Shown one piece after another: positions 8,701-13,821 of a stretch of DNA of 26,630 nucleotides. The position numbers were made by a program, and so were the translations under genes. Position 1 is the first letter of the stretch. The number at the start of each line of letters is the position of its first letter. The notes under the pieces are model-generated. The model did not search any database. It was not told the origin of the DNA and saw nothing but the letters and a program-made list of their open reading frames with translations. Origin of the DNA: a virus; the IMG/VR virus record IMGVR_UViG_3300046002_000481, positions 1 to 26,630 of that record; one strand, 5' to 3'.

Positions 8701-9020
8701 TTCAAGTTCTGTAAACCAATTTGATTCTTGGCAAGGATTACAATATGATTATAGATAAGGTCAAGGGGGTTTTCCCTTTCATTCTTATCTCGTTTATCAA
8801 ATCTATCAGCGGTAATATAACCTTCGATACCAAGGATTGGCTTTATACCCTGCTCTTTTGCAGCACGATACATAGGTCTGTGACCAGACAGCACCCCATG
8901 GTCTGTAATTGCAATGGCAGGCATCTCTAGGGTTTTTGCACGAAATGCATACTCCTCTGGAGTTGATACACCATCCATTAGACTAAAATGGGAATGAACA
9001 TGAAGCGGAACGTAATTCAA
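5748..9020 (-). CDS. dnaE: DNA polymerase III alpha subunit (DnaE-type)
   Basis: A C-family replicative polymerase of 1090 residues from a TTG at 9020. The frame extends to a TTG at 9062, but a start at 9020 (MNYVPLHVHSH) gives the usual N-terminus of the family and has a GGAT about ten bases upstream. The N-terminal PHP domain shows H7, H9, D16, H41, E66, H92, C142, D206 and H208. The palm has the GPGRGSAAGS motif at about 379-388, catalytic Asp423 and Asp425 in DIDTDI, and Asp568 in LIKIDALGL. A helix-hairpin-helix (about 890-910) and an OB-fold (about 960-1000) follow. The protein is a little shorter than cellular DnaE and probably lacks the tau-binding tail. No separate epsilon proofreading gene is seen in the window. 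Confidence 0.95.
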   Translation of the reverse strand: MNYVPLHVHSHFSLMDGVSTPEEYAFRAKTLEMPAIAITDHGVLSGHRPMYRAAKEQGIKPILGIEGYITADRFDKRDKNERENPLDLIYNHIVILAKNQIGLQNLNKLNEIGWTEGYYRKPRIDFEVLDRYGEGLIVSTACMSGLINKAIELDEYAVAKQHIKWFKDRFEDDFYVELMPHNAAGMNIELYNLAQEAGAKCITTPDCHHCTPDQKVVQEMMLALNTHAKLQKDVSYEKSTSYKDMMERLDYLYGADRMMSFRSFDIHLLSYDEMKSAMDAEGVTDESIYTNTLEIADKVEEYEIKSNLNLLPIKVDHPQKELRSLVMAGLKLRGLDKKEEYLDRIKEELEVIQDKDFAPYFLVVHNMIAWAKSQGILIGPGRGSAAGSLVCYALEITEVDPIEHGLLFFRFINPDRNDFPDIDTDIQDSRRDEVKEYLEKEYKHVASIATFLQFKDKGVVRDVSRILNVPLPDVNKVLKLVDTWEDYCRSSSTKWFRDKYPEVEKYGEQLRGRIRGTGIHAAGIVTAKEPIFNYAPLETRISPSTKERIPVVGIDMEEAADIGLIKIDALGLKTLTVINDTLNSIKSRYGLDINLKELDMKDKHVYQMLSDGHTKGVFQCEATPYTNLIVKMGVRTFEELVASNALVRPGAMNTIGKEYMARKHGKSTIEYIHPLMNQHLKDTYGCVLYQEQVMQACTTLGGMTMAEADKVRKIIGKKKDATEFDQFKDKFVSNASAYMSPFQAQNLWHDFEAHAGYSFNKSHAVAYSMLSYWTAWLKFYYPTEFMFAILKNEKDKDARTEYLIEAKRMNISLKLPHINESDIDFKIEGKGIRFGLSAIKWISDGVASKIMANRPFNSYQEVRDIAFKKGSGINSRAIEALDAIGALTFPDHPRNEDTVRDNLYEYLNLPEFSMNIPSHYYAYIDNTEDYDESKSHIVMGMAKKIKRGKGWCRVEFMDKTGMVGIFDEEDSKIEVGKTYIILSASNRIADFLQVEDADKVKSPLTKFLNYKTLPYGQNEYFVLSFNPRVTKAGKRMAHMVLADYDRNLIPVVVFPTMFAEAYMKCEPGSIQKLLMNELKDGTITVKEISK

Positions 9021-9024
9021 GTTA

Positions 9025-9678
9025 TTACCAATCCACACTAGTAGATGTAGTGGGATCGTCAAAACCTAAATAAAATGACTCTTGATCGGCGTAAGGAACC
9101 TTTCTAATCGCAGATTCCAATGGTAGTACTTCGTGGCCCGACCAGTCAAACTCTTCCGTATCTGTTGCTCCTGGAATAAGAATATAGTTTGTCTCTGTTC
9201 CTTTTCCATTTCTTTTTAGCTTCCATACCATATTCGTAATGCCTTCTGATTCCATAGCATATTCACGAACAGTACTAAATGTTGCAGACTTTGCAACACC
9301 CATGCTCCATACGGCTATATATGGATCTTCCATTCCGTCATCAACTAAAACATTGATGTAGAATCTTAGACGACCAGCCCAGCCAGCCTTGGGGTCTTTA
9401 CGGTGCATCTCTTCTGCCCAGTCACGACCTTCTGAATCCATAGTATCTAGAGCCTTACGGCGATAGTCCTTTGGATTTGTGTGCTCTTTGACTACAATGG
9501 CTAGGCCATTCTTTTCGTTGTAGTGCTTAGAGTCTTCATCAAGTTCATTAACAAACCTGATCTTTACGCTCTGACCATCTTCTAGCTTTAGCCAGCGTAC
9601 TCGTGGTCCTGATGCTGAATTTCCACGAGGCTTGTCTAGTGCCTCATTAATGTCTTTGAGACCTTTAATTATACTCAT
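9025..9678 (-). CDS. Single-stranded DNA-binding protein, phage gp32-like
   Basis: A 217-residue protein resembling the gp32-like SSBs of actinophages: an N-terminal WLKLEDGQSVKIRFVNEL strand pair, the central RRKALDTMDSEGRDW segment, then GWAGRLRFYINVLVDDG and KLKRNGKGTETNY, expected for an OB-fold. The tail is acidic (FDDP, ending in VDW), as in SSBs that recruit partners. It contains no cysteine, so the zinc knuckle of T4 gp32 is absent. The ATG at 9678 has AAGGAG eight bases upstream, one of the best ribosome sites in the module, as expected for a protein needed in quantity. It lies between primase and polymerase, and its stop is four bases from the dnaE TTG. Confidence 0.8.
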   Translation of the reverse strand: MSIIKGLKDINEALDKPRGNSASGPRVRWLKLEDGQSVKIRFVNELDEDSKHYNEKNGLAIVVKEHTNPKDYRRKALDTMDSEGRDWAEEMHRKDPKAGWAGRLRFYINVLVDDGMEDPYIAVWSMGVAKSATFSTVREYAMESEGITNMVWKLKRNGKGTETNYILIPGATDTEEFDWSGHEVLPLESAIRKVPYADQESFYLGFDDPTTSTSVDW

Positions 9679-9695
9679 TTTTATTCTCCTTATAT

Positions 9696-9720
9696 AGTAG
9701 TTGCTACTGTAAAATGTAGC
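9696..9720 (-). repeat. Two overlapping short inverted repeats at the primase/SSB junction
   Basis: AGTAG(9696-9700)-TTG-CTACT(9704-9708) and GCTAC(9703-9707)-8 nt-GTAGC(9716-9720) on the plus strand share the GTAGC arm, so only one can pair at a time. They span the primase stop codon and lie just upstream of the SSB ribosome binding site. Stems are only five base pairs and there is no following T-run, so this is not a terminator. It could be an mRNA processing or translational element, or chance. Confidence 0.35.
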
Positions 9721-10654
9721 TTATTTCATCGTCAAACTCTGAGACAAACTCTGATATTCTTTTATCATCCATGTCAGAAACATCTTTAACATCAGATGGT
9801 AGGTTTCCTATCACAAGTGAATGACCAAAGGATGACTTCATCTTTTCCTGCATACCCTTGCCAGCCTCATCATTGTCGGATATTAGTATTATACTATTAA
9901 AATACTTTTTAAGCAACTCTTTCTGTCGCTTATTTACAGATGCCCCTAATGTGGCAACCGCATGAGCACCTACCTGCTCAAGTCTTATTGCATCAAATGA
10001 TGACTCAACTACAAAAACTTTATCATATCTCTTAGCTCTTGATATGTTAAACATTGTCTTACTTCTTGGAAGCCCTGGACTATTCTTGAAGTCTTTTCCT
10101 TCAATTGACCTAGCAACAAAGCCGACTAGCATTCCATCTGGAGCCTGTATTGGAATGGTTATCATATCTTGCTTTTCAGAATAGCCAATGAGGTACTTTT
10201 CTACGCTTGCCTTCTGTATTCCCCTACCCTTTAAATAACCTGCAGCCCTTGAAGAAGACAGCGCATTTTTATTCAAAGCGTTTATTAATTCACTATTAAA
10301 TTCAATAAACTCATCTTCTTTGTCAAGTATCTTTGACAGGTCATCAAGGATGTTTGACTCTTGTTGCTTTGAATGTATCATTCTTGCTGCTTCAAAAAAG
10401 CTTCTCTTTGTTGCAAACATTACGAACTCTGTTAGTGATTTAGATTCTTGACATCCAAAGCAGTAGAATTGTCCTGTCTCTTTGGATACTTCTGCTGCTG
10501 GAGTTCTATGATTATTGTGATAGGGGCAGTATATAATAAAATCAGTCTCTACTTCGTACTCTACATTTACTCCACTGGAGAGTAGTACTCGTTTGACTTG
10601 TTCTTCTGAGTAGGTAACAAAATCGCTTTGTTTTTGTCTATCCCTGATAAGCAC
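9704..10654 (-). CDS. dnaG: DNA primase (CHC2 zinc finger plus TOPRIM)
   Basis: A 316-residue primase. The zinc-binding domain is at residues 43-68, with Cys43, His46, Cys65 and Cys68 (CPYH ... CFGC). A short RNA polymerase-like region follows (about 130-200). The TOPRIM has Glu217 in VVESSFDA, the LGASV loop, and Asp260-Asn-Asp262 in ISDNDEAG. It is about half the length of cellular DnaG and has no helicase-interaction domain, so contact with the neighbouring DnaB-like helicase must be made differently. The start is GTG at 10654 with GAGG eight bases upstream, so the gene overlaps the previous one by 88 bases in another frame. It would make RNA primers for the DnaE polymerase. Confidence 0.9.
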   Translation of the reverse strand: MLIRDRQKQSDFVTYSEEQVKRVLLSSGVNVEYEVETDFIIYCPYHNNHRTPAAEVSKETGQFYCFGCQESKSLTEFVMFATKRSFFEAARMIHSKQQESNILDDLSKILDKEDEFIEFNSELINALNKNALSSSRAAGYLKGRGIQKASVEKYLIGYSEKQDMITIPIQAPDGMLVGFVARSIEGKDFKNSPGLPRSKTMFNISRAKRYDKVFVVESSFDAIRLEQVGAHAVATLGASVNKRQKELLKKYFNSIILISDNDEAGKGMQEKMKSSFGHSLVIGNLPSDVKDVSDMDDKRISEFVSEFDDEISYILQ

Positions 10655-10890
10655 TGAGCTTTCCTCTTTCCAACGAATACTCCATAAACTGATAGTAGAA
10701 ATTTAAAACCTTTGCCAGTATACTCTACTGTAAAGTCTGGGTCAATATCATATCTGATAACATATCCTTTATGCTTCATCATAAATTTTAAAAGATCTAT
10801 GTATTGTTCTTTTATTCTTGGTATGGCTGCTTCATCATAAATCTCACCATCTATCTGAAATCTTTTTATATTCTTATGTGAGACTGCCAT
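10567..10890 (-). CDS. Hypothetical protein between helicase and primase
   Basis: A 107-residue alpha/beta protein of unknown function. It has helices at about residues 20-42 (IPRIKEQYIDLLKFMMKHKG) and then strands containing YDIDPDFTVEY and a GFKFLLSVYGVFVGK run. The last third is basic and polar and overlaps the primase start. There is no Shine-Dalgarno before the ATG at 10890. Instead TATAAT sits six bases upstream, which suggests a leaderless transcript. The position between the helicase and primase genes suggests a replisome accessory, but no motif confirms this. Confidence 0.7.
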   Translation of the reverse strand: MAVSHKNIKRFQIDGEIYDEAAIPRIKEQYIDLLKFMMKHKGYVIRYDIDPDFTVEYTGKGFKFLLSVYGVFVGKRKAQCLSGIDKNKAILLPTQKNKSNEYYSPVE

Positions 10891-10896
10891 GCATTA

Positions 10897-10902
10897 ATTA
10901 TA
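10897..10902 (-). promoter_or_regulatory. Candidate -10 box, leaderless promoter for the gene at 10890
   Basis: A perfect TATAAT on the minus strand lies in the 25-base gap after the helicase stop, six bases before the ATG at 10890. Transcription would begin at or within a base of the ATG, and no ribosome binding site is present. No recognisable -35 box is seen. The region is AT-rich, so a chance match is possible. Confidence 0.45.
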
Positions 10903-10915
10903 CTATTTTAATTTA

Positions 10916-12136
10916 TTAAAGATCTTCCATATCTTTATACAAGAATCTTCCACTATCAAAGTCAATTTGAACTAGGAATTCTCCTAAATACCCGTGACGA
11001 TTCTTCCTAAAGACGCACTCAAGAATATCTGAGGAGGGTTGGCGACCAAGAGCAAGAACCCAATCAGCATCATATGCTAGTTGCTTAGACCATGCTACTT
11101 GACCAAGCGCAGGAACAGTATTCATGTTTGTGGCATCATCTGGTGTAGCAGAAGCAATTGCAACAATAGGAACCTGCTCACTAATAGCAAGAATCTTTAG
11201 CTCACGACTAATGTTTTTAATTTTAACAGTTTCGTTATCAGTTGGACTATTTGATTGCATAAGCTGAATGTAGTCTACAAATACAATGTCTGGAGAGTAC
11301 TGGTCAATCTTTCCTCGTAGTACTGCTGGACTTACTTCTCCAAGGCCATCATTAGAAACAATTTGGAAAGAAGGCATGTTCTTTAGGTATGTGCTTCCCC
11401 ACCGCTCAAACTCTTCAATATCAACATCTCCAGCACTCATCTTTCGATGAGAGAACCTTCCATCTGCCATGATAGTGTAAACACGATTACGAACTTCGCT
11501 TTCAGTCATTTCTAGAGAAACCACAAGTGGCTTTTTCCCATTCTTCCATGCCTGAACAGCCATAAACAATGCTAGCCAAGATTTACCAATTGCAGGGTAT
11601 GCAAGAAGAATACCAAACTGACCTGGCATAATCCCTGCTGGAAGATAGTTGTCAAAGCCAGCAAGACCTGTCTTGATTCCATGAGACCCTAGCCTTGCCA
11701 TTTCCTCTATGTGCTTAAAGTATTCAATAGCACCTTCAAGATCAACTGCATCAATGTCACGAATTTCAGCAGTAGTTCTTTTTAGCTCTGATGTTTTTGA
11801 TATAAGTTTATCCAGAGCATCCACTGGCTTGTTATCATTAAGCAATGCTGCACTAGACTTAAGAATATCTTTAAGAGAGAAATCAAGAACACTTGACCTT
11901 AACTCATCAAGGTGATGCTTAGTTGCCCCCACCTCTCCAATAGGCTCAAAGTCTCTAAACTTTTCTACTACCAAAGACACTGGTGGCAGCGTGGTATTTT
12001 GTTCAGCATAGTCACGAACAAAGTGCCATATATCTTTATGCGTTCTAAACAAAGAGTCTGGGTTTGCTTGCAACAGAACATGAATCTGCTTATCATTAAG
12101 TACAGCAGATAGTACCTTTGCCTCTAGATCTTGCAT
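10916..12136 (-). CDS. dnaB: Replicative DNA helicase, DnaB-like
   Basis: A 406-residue RecA-fold helicase. The N-terminal helical domain covers about residues 1-100. The P-loop is AYPAIGKS at 179-186; the SLEM motif (207-210), Walker B VDYIQLM (287-293) and an FRKNRHG segment near 376-382 supply the arginine-finger and DNA-loop region of DnaB. It is slightly shorter than cellular DnaB (about 450-470). The frame opens upstream to a GTG at 12151, but the ATG at 12136, overlapping the previous stop as TAATG with GGAG close by, is the natural start. It unwinds the fork and should work with the primase just downstream. Confidence 0.92.
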   Translation of the reverse strand: MQDLEAKVLSAVLNDKQIHVLLQANPDSLFRTHKDIWHFVRDYAEQNTTLPPVSLVVEKFRDFEPIGEVGATKHHLDELRSSVLDFSLKDILKSSAALLNDNKPVDALDKLISKTSELKRTTAEIRDIDAVDLEGAIEYFKHIEEMARLGSHGIKTGLAGFDNYLPAGIMPGQFGILLAYPAIGKSWLALFMAVQAWKNGKKPLVVSLEMTESEVRNRVYTIMADGRFSHRKMSAGDVDIEEFERWGSTYLKNMPSFQIVSNDGLGEVSPAVLRGKIDQYSPDIVFVDYIQLMQSNSPTDNETVKIKNISRELKILAISEQVPIVAIASATPDDATNMNTVPALGQVAWSKQLAYDADWVLALGRQPSSDILECVFRKNRHGYLGEFLVQIDFDSGRFLYKDMEDL

Positions 12137-12441
12137 TAACTCTCCAACCACTTTTTTGCGCCAGCCCTAAGCTTTTTACGCAATTCCCTGTCTTCATTGT
12201 CTTGTCGTCTAGATTGTATTACTTTTTCAGAGTTATAAGAAAACCATGTCCAATCTGGACTTGCAGATACAGAAAAATAATACTCTATTGCTTCTACGCA
12301 TTGATCATATCCATATGAATCAATCATTGCATCGGCAGCCCATTGCTGAGAAAAAAGATTAATATCTTGATTCTTGCCTGACTCCTGAAGCTTTTTCTTG
12401 AACTTATCCATAAGTGCAAAACGCAGCTTCTTATCAGCCAT
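12136..12441 (-). CDS. Hypothetical protein upstream of the helicase; possible loader
   Basis: A 101-residue, mostly helical protein, basic at both ends (KLRFALMDKFKKKL and RELRKKLRAGAKKW). The middle has a conserved-looking pattern, WAADAMIDSYGYDQCVEAIEY, followed by SPDWTWFSYN. Translation is coupled to the DnaB-like helicase through TAATG. Small helical proteins immediately before phage helicases are often helicase loaders or replication initiator fragments, so that role is inferred from context; no AAA+ motif is present. It is otherwise unassigned. Confidence 0.68.
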   Translation of the reverse strand: MADKKLRFALMDKFKKKLQESGKNQDINLFSQQWAADAMIDSYGYDQCVEAIEYYFSVSASPDWTWFSYNSEKVIQSRRQDNEDRELRKKLRAGAKKWLES

Positions 12442-12647
12442 TATGACTCGTCAAGTTCCTTCTTGGCATCAGATACTTTCTGAATGACCTGAGCCTCAAC
12501 AAAATTATATACCCTGTCCATCGCGGCTTCTTTTTCTTCACCTTCACGAACAAAGTCTGTGCATCCAAGATCTACACGCAAACTCTGAAAATTTCCAAGG
12601 TTTAGTGTGTACCCAAGATTAACCGTAACGCTTGTGCTATTTGACAT
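12441..12647 (-). CDS. Hypothetical small protein
   Basis: A 68-residue protein. The frame is open to 12677, but the ATG at 12647 has an AGGAG about five bases upstream, and the extra codons would overlap the preceding gene. The N-terminal half is probably beta (SVTVNLGYTLNLGNFQSLRVDLGC) and the C-terminal half a helix (EAAMDRVYNFVEAQVIQKVSDAKK). This two-strand-plus-helix form is one I associate with small actinophage replication-module proteins, but no biochemical role is known to me. It is coupled to the next gene by TAATG. Confidence 0.7.
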   Translation of the reverse strand: MSNSTSVTVNLGYTLNLGNFQSLRVDLGCTDFVREGEEKEAAMDRVYNFVEAQVIQKVSDAKKELDES

Positions 12648-12655
12648 ATTTACTC

Positions 12656-13030
12656 CTAATAGGTATCTTCCTGCCATACAGGAATGAATCGACCATCTTC
12701 TGTTTTTGCGTAAAGCATTAGTGCATCACCCATCTTACCACGCAGCTCTTGCTCTGTCAATACATGATTGTTTGTTATCTTTCCATCTTTTCTTGGTCTT
12801 CCTCTATGCAAGGAACCCATGACTCTTCTAATTTCAAAAACATCATCTTCTGAGTAGTAAGATTTTTTTGTAAACATTCTCTCACCACCAGGAAGGATGC
12901 CCATAGGGGGTCTAATAAGACCTCTATGGATATATCTGTACAACTGCATGTTACTTCTATTTAAAAGCCTTGAGGTGTTTGAAAATGTATAAGCTCTTTT
13001 ACGATGTTTCTTAAAATCAGAAAGCAACAT
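12656..13030 (-). CDS. Helix-turn-helix DNA-binding protein (MerR/excisionase-like)
   Basis: The reading frame is open from 13195, but I place the start at ATG 13030 (124 residues). The first 55 codons overlap the previous gene's end and contain a TTGACA promoter-like sequence. From 13030, residues about 13-40 read as a winged HTH: AYTFSNTSRLLNRSNMQLYR, then YIHRGLIRPP, typical of MerR-like or excisionase-like domains. A basic RGRPRKDGK patch at about 74-82 could act as an AT-hook-like minor-groove contact. The C-terminus (DGRFIPVWQ) looks like a small strand. It probably regulates the early/replication operon or binds an origin. The ribosome site (AAGAG) is weak; starts at 13195 or about 13105 cannot be excluded. 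Confidence 0.65.
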   Translation of the reverse strand: MLLSDFKKHRKRAYTFSNTSRLLNRSNMQLYRYIHRGLIRPPMGILPGGERMFTKKSYYSEDDVFEIRRVMGSLHRGRPRKDGKITNNHVLTEQELRGKMGDALMLYAKTEDGRFIPVWQEDTY

Positions 13031-13054
13031 TGTCTGCTCTTTTGCTTCGGTTAT

Positions 13055-13060
13055 ATTATA
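13055..13060 (-). promoter_or_regulatory. Second TATAAT in the leader of the HTH gene
   Basis: A perfect TATAAT lies 24 bases before the ATG at 13030, downstream of the TTGACA element. No -35 match is found at the right distance (GTGGAT at 17 bases is poor). It may be an alternative -10 or chance in an AT-rich leader. Confidence 0.25.
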
Positions 13061-13091
13061 TAGATAGACGATATTTGATCCACGGTTTGAT

Positions 13092-13119
13092 GTTATCATA
13101 CGCATTAGGTTTTTGTCAA
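13092..13119 (-). promoter_or_regulatory. Candidate sigma70/SigA-type promoter for the replication operon
   Basis: On the minus strand a perfect TTGACA (13119-13114) is followed after 16 bases by GATAAC (13097-13092), four of six matches to the -10 consensus. The predicted start is near 13085, giving a leader of about 55 bases before the ATG at 13030. It sits in a 113-base stretch without a preferred gene, between the zinc ribbon stop and the HTH start. It is the only perfect -35 match I noticed at a gene junction. Confidence 0.5.
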
Positions 13120-13143
13120 GAAAAAATATAACTGCGCTAGCTT

Positions 13144-13344
13144 TTATGACCCGTTGATTATTATCGTCCTGGCCTTCTCTGCTTCTTCTAACCATTGAAT
13201 TGAATTCCCAAACTTAGATGGTGGATGGAACATCTTTCTAAATCCACAATTTATACAAAAAATTTCTAGATGGTCATGTGAGCTATGAACCCGATCAACA
13301 AAAACTTTTCCCCTGCATTTTTTACAACTTAAAGAATTACTCAT
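13144..13344 (-). CDS. Zinc ribbon protein, first gene of the replication module
   Basis: A 66-residue protein with Cys7, Cys10, Cys30 and Cys33 (CKKC ... CINC), a Cx2C-x19-Cx2C zinc ribbon, then a basic patch and a Trp-containing helix (SIQWLEEAEKARTI). The spacing is identical to the mini-protein at 4264-4407. There is no Shine-Dalgarno; instead an extended -10 lies eight bases upstream of the ATG, which predicts a leaderless mRNA. As the first gene after the tail module it probably opens the early transcript. Short single zinc ribbons bind nucleic acids or polymerase subunits; the role here is unknown. Confidence 0.75.
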   Translation of the reverse strand: MSNSLSCKKCRGKVFVDRVHSSHDHLEIFCINCGFRKMFHPPSKFGNSIQWLEEAEKARTIIINGS

Positions 13345-13352
13345 TTAGAGAA

Positions 13353-13361
13353 ATTATATCA
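13353..13361 (-). promoter_or_regulatory. Extended -10 promoter (TGATATAAT), predicted leaderless start for gene at 13344
   Basis: Minus-strand TGATATAAT matches TGnTATAAT perfectly and lies eight bases before the ATG at 13344. No ribosome binding site intervenes. Initiation seven bases past the -10 would leave a leader of one or two bases. The -35 (TCTCCA at 17 bases) is weak, as is normal for extended -10 promoters. The same 11 bases recur at 13811-13821. Confidence 0.6.
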
Positions 13362-13367
13362 CAGGGA

Positions 13368-13796
13368 TTACAATATGGAGAACCCAACAGCGATAAGATT
13401 AACAAAGATATTTAAAGTACCACCAGTATTGAAAGTTACCCTGAAGGTACAACTTGATGTTGAGATGTTTTTTAATACAACAACTGCGTCATCTCCAACA
13501 CTAGAGGAGGCTCCAGAAACAATTGTAGCTGTTACGACTGGGTTGCCACTAAAGGGAGGGTAATCGACTGTGTAGTCTACAACGTCCCCATCTGTCTTCT
13601 TTGTACTAGAAAAGACATTGACAGTCTTAGCAAAAATTTTTATATCTGCTGTTTTTGTGTTTAGGTCATTGACAGTAGAAAAGGCTGAACTTCTATCCCC
13701 TACTAAAGTAGTAAGCTGATTAACTTGTCCAGCTATCTGAGATATATAATCTACATCTAATGGCTGACCTCTATTTGGTGTTGCTAATATTCCCAC
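13368..13796 (-). CDS. Minor tail/fibre protein with H-type-lectin-like C-terminal domain
   Basis: A 142-residue protein that ends the tail module. The N-terminus (NRGQPLDVDYISQIAGQVNQL) is an amphipathic helix of the sort that trimerises in phage tail appendages. Residues about 70-142 are beta-rich, with a pattern resembling H-type lectins: DYPPFSGNPVVTATI, a central VVVLKNISTSSCTFRV and a closing NIFVNLIAVGF. It may bind host surface sugars or decorate the tail tip. The start is GTG at 13796 with GAGGAG five bases upstream. The lectin call is by pattern and needs a structure comparison. Confidence 0.65.
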   Translation of the reverse strand: MGILATPNRGQPLDVDYISQIAGQVNQLTTLVGDRSSAFSTVNDLNTKTADIKIFAKTVNVFSSTKKTDGDVVDYTVDYPPFSGNPVVTATIVSGASSSVGDDAVVVLKNISTSSCTFRVTFNTGGTLNIFVNLIAVGFSIL

Positions 13797-13812
13797 AAAA
13801 TCTCCTCGTTAA

Positions 13813-13821
13813 ATTATATCA
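13813..13821 (-). promoter_or_regulatory. Possible extended -10 (TGATATAAT) before the lectin-like gene
   Basis: This is the same TGATATAAT, with identical flanking TT, as at 13353-13361. It overlaps the stop of the upstream gene. GAGGAG follows five bases after the hexamer, so a transcript starting here would have its ribosome site at the extreme 5' end. The -35 is weak (ACAACA). The site may be a duplicated promoter or a coincidence. Confidence 0.35.

Noticed and set aside
8340-8714. A 124-codon plus-strand open frame
   Set aside because: It lies wholly antisense inside dnaE, which has strong motifs across the region. The product has no recognisable pattern and no upstream signals.
9021-9062. 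N-terminal extension of DnaE from a TTG at 9062
   Set aside because: It overlaps the SSB gene, its upstream AGG is too close to serve, and the family normally begins a few residues before the HVHS motif.
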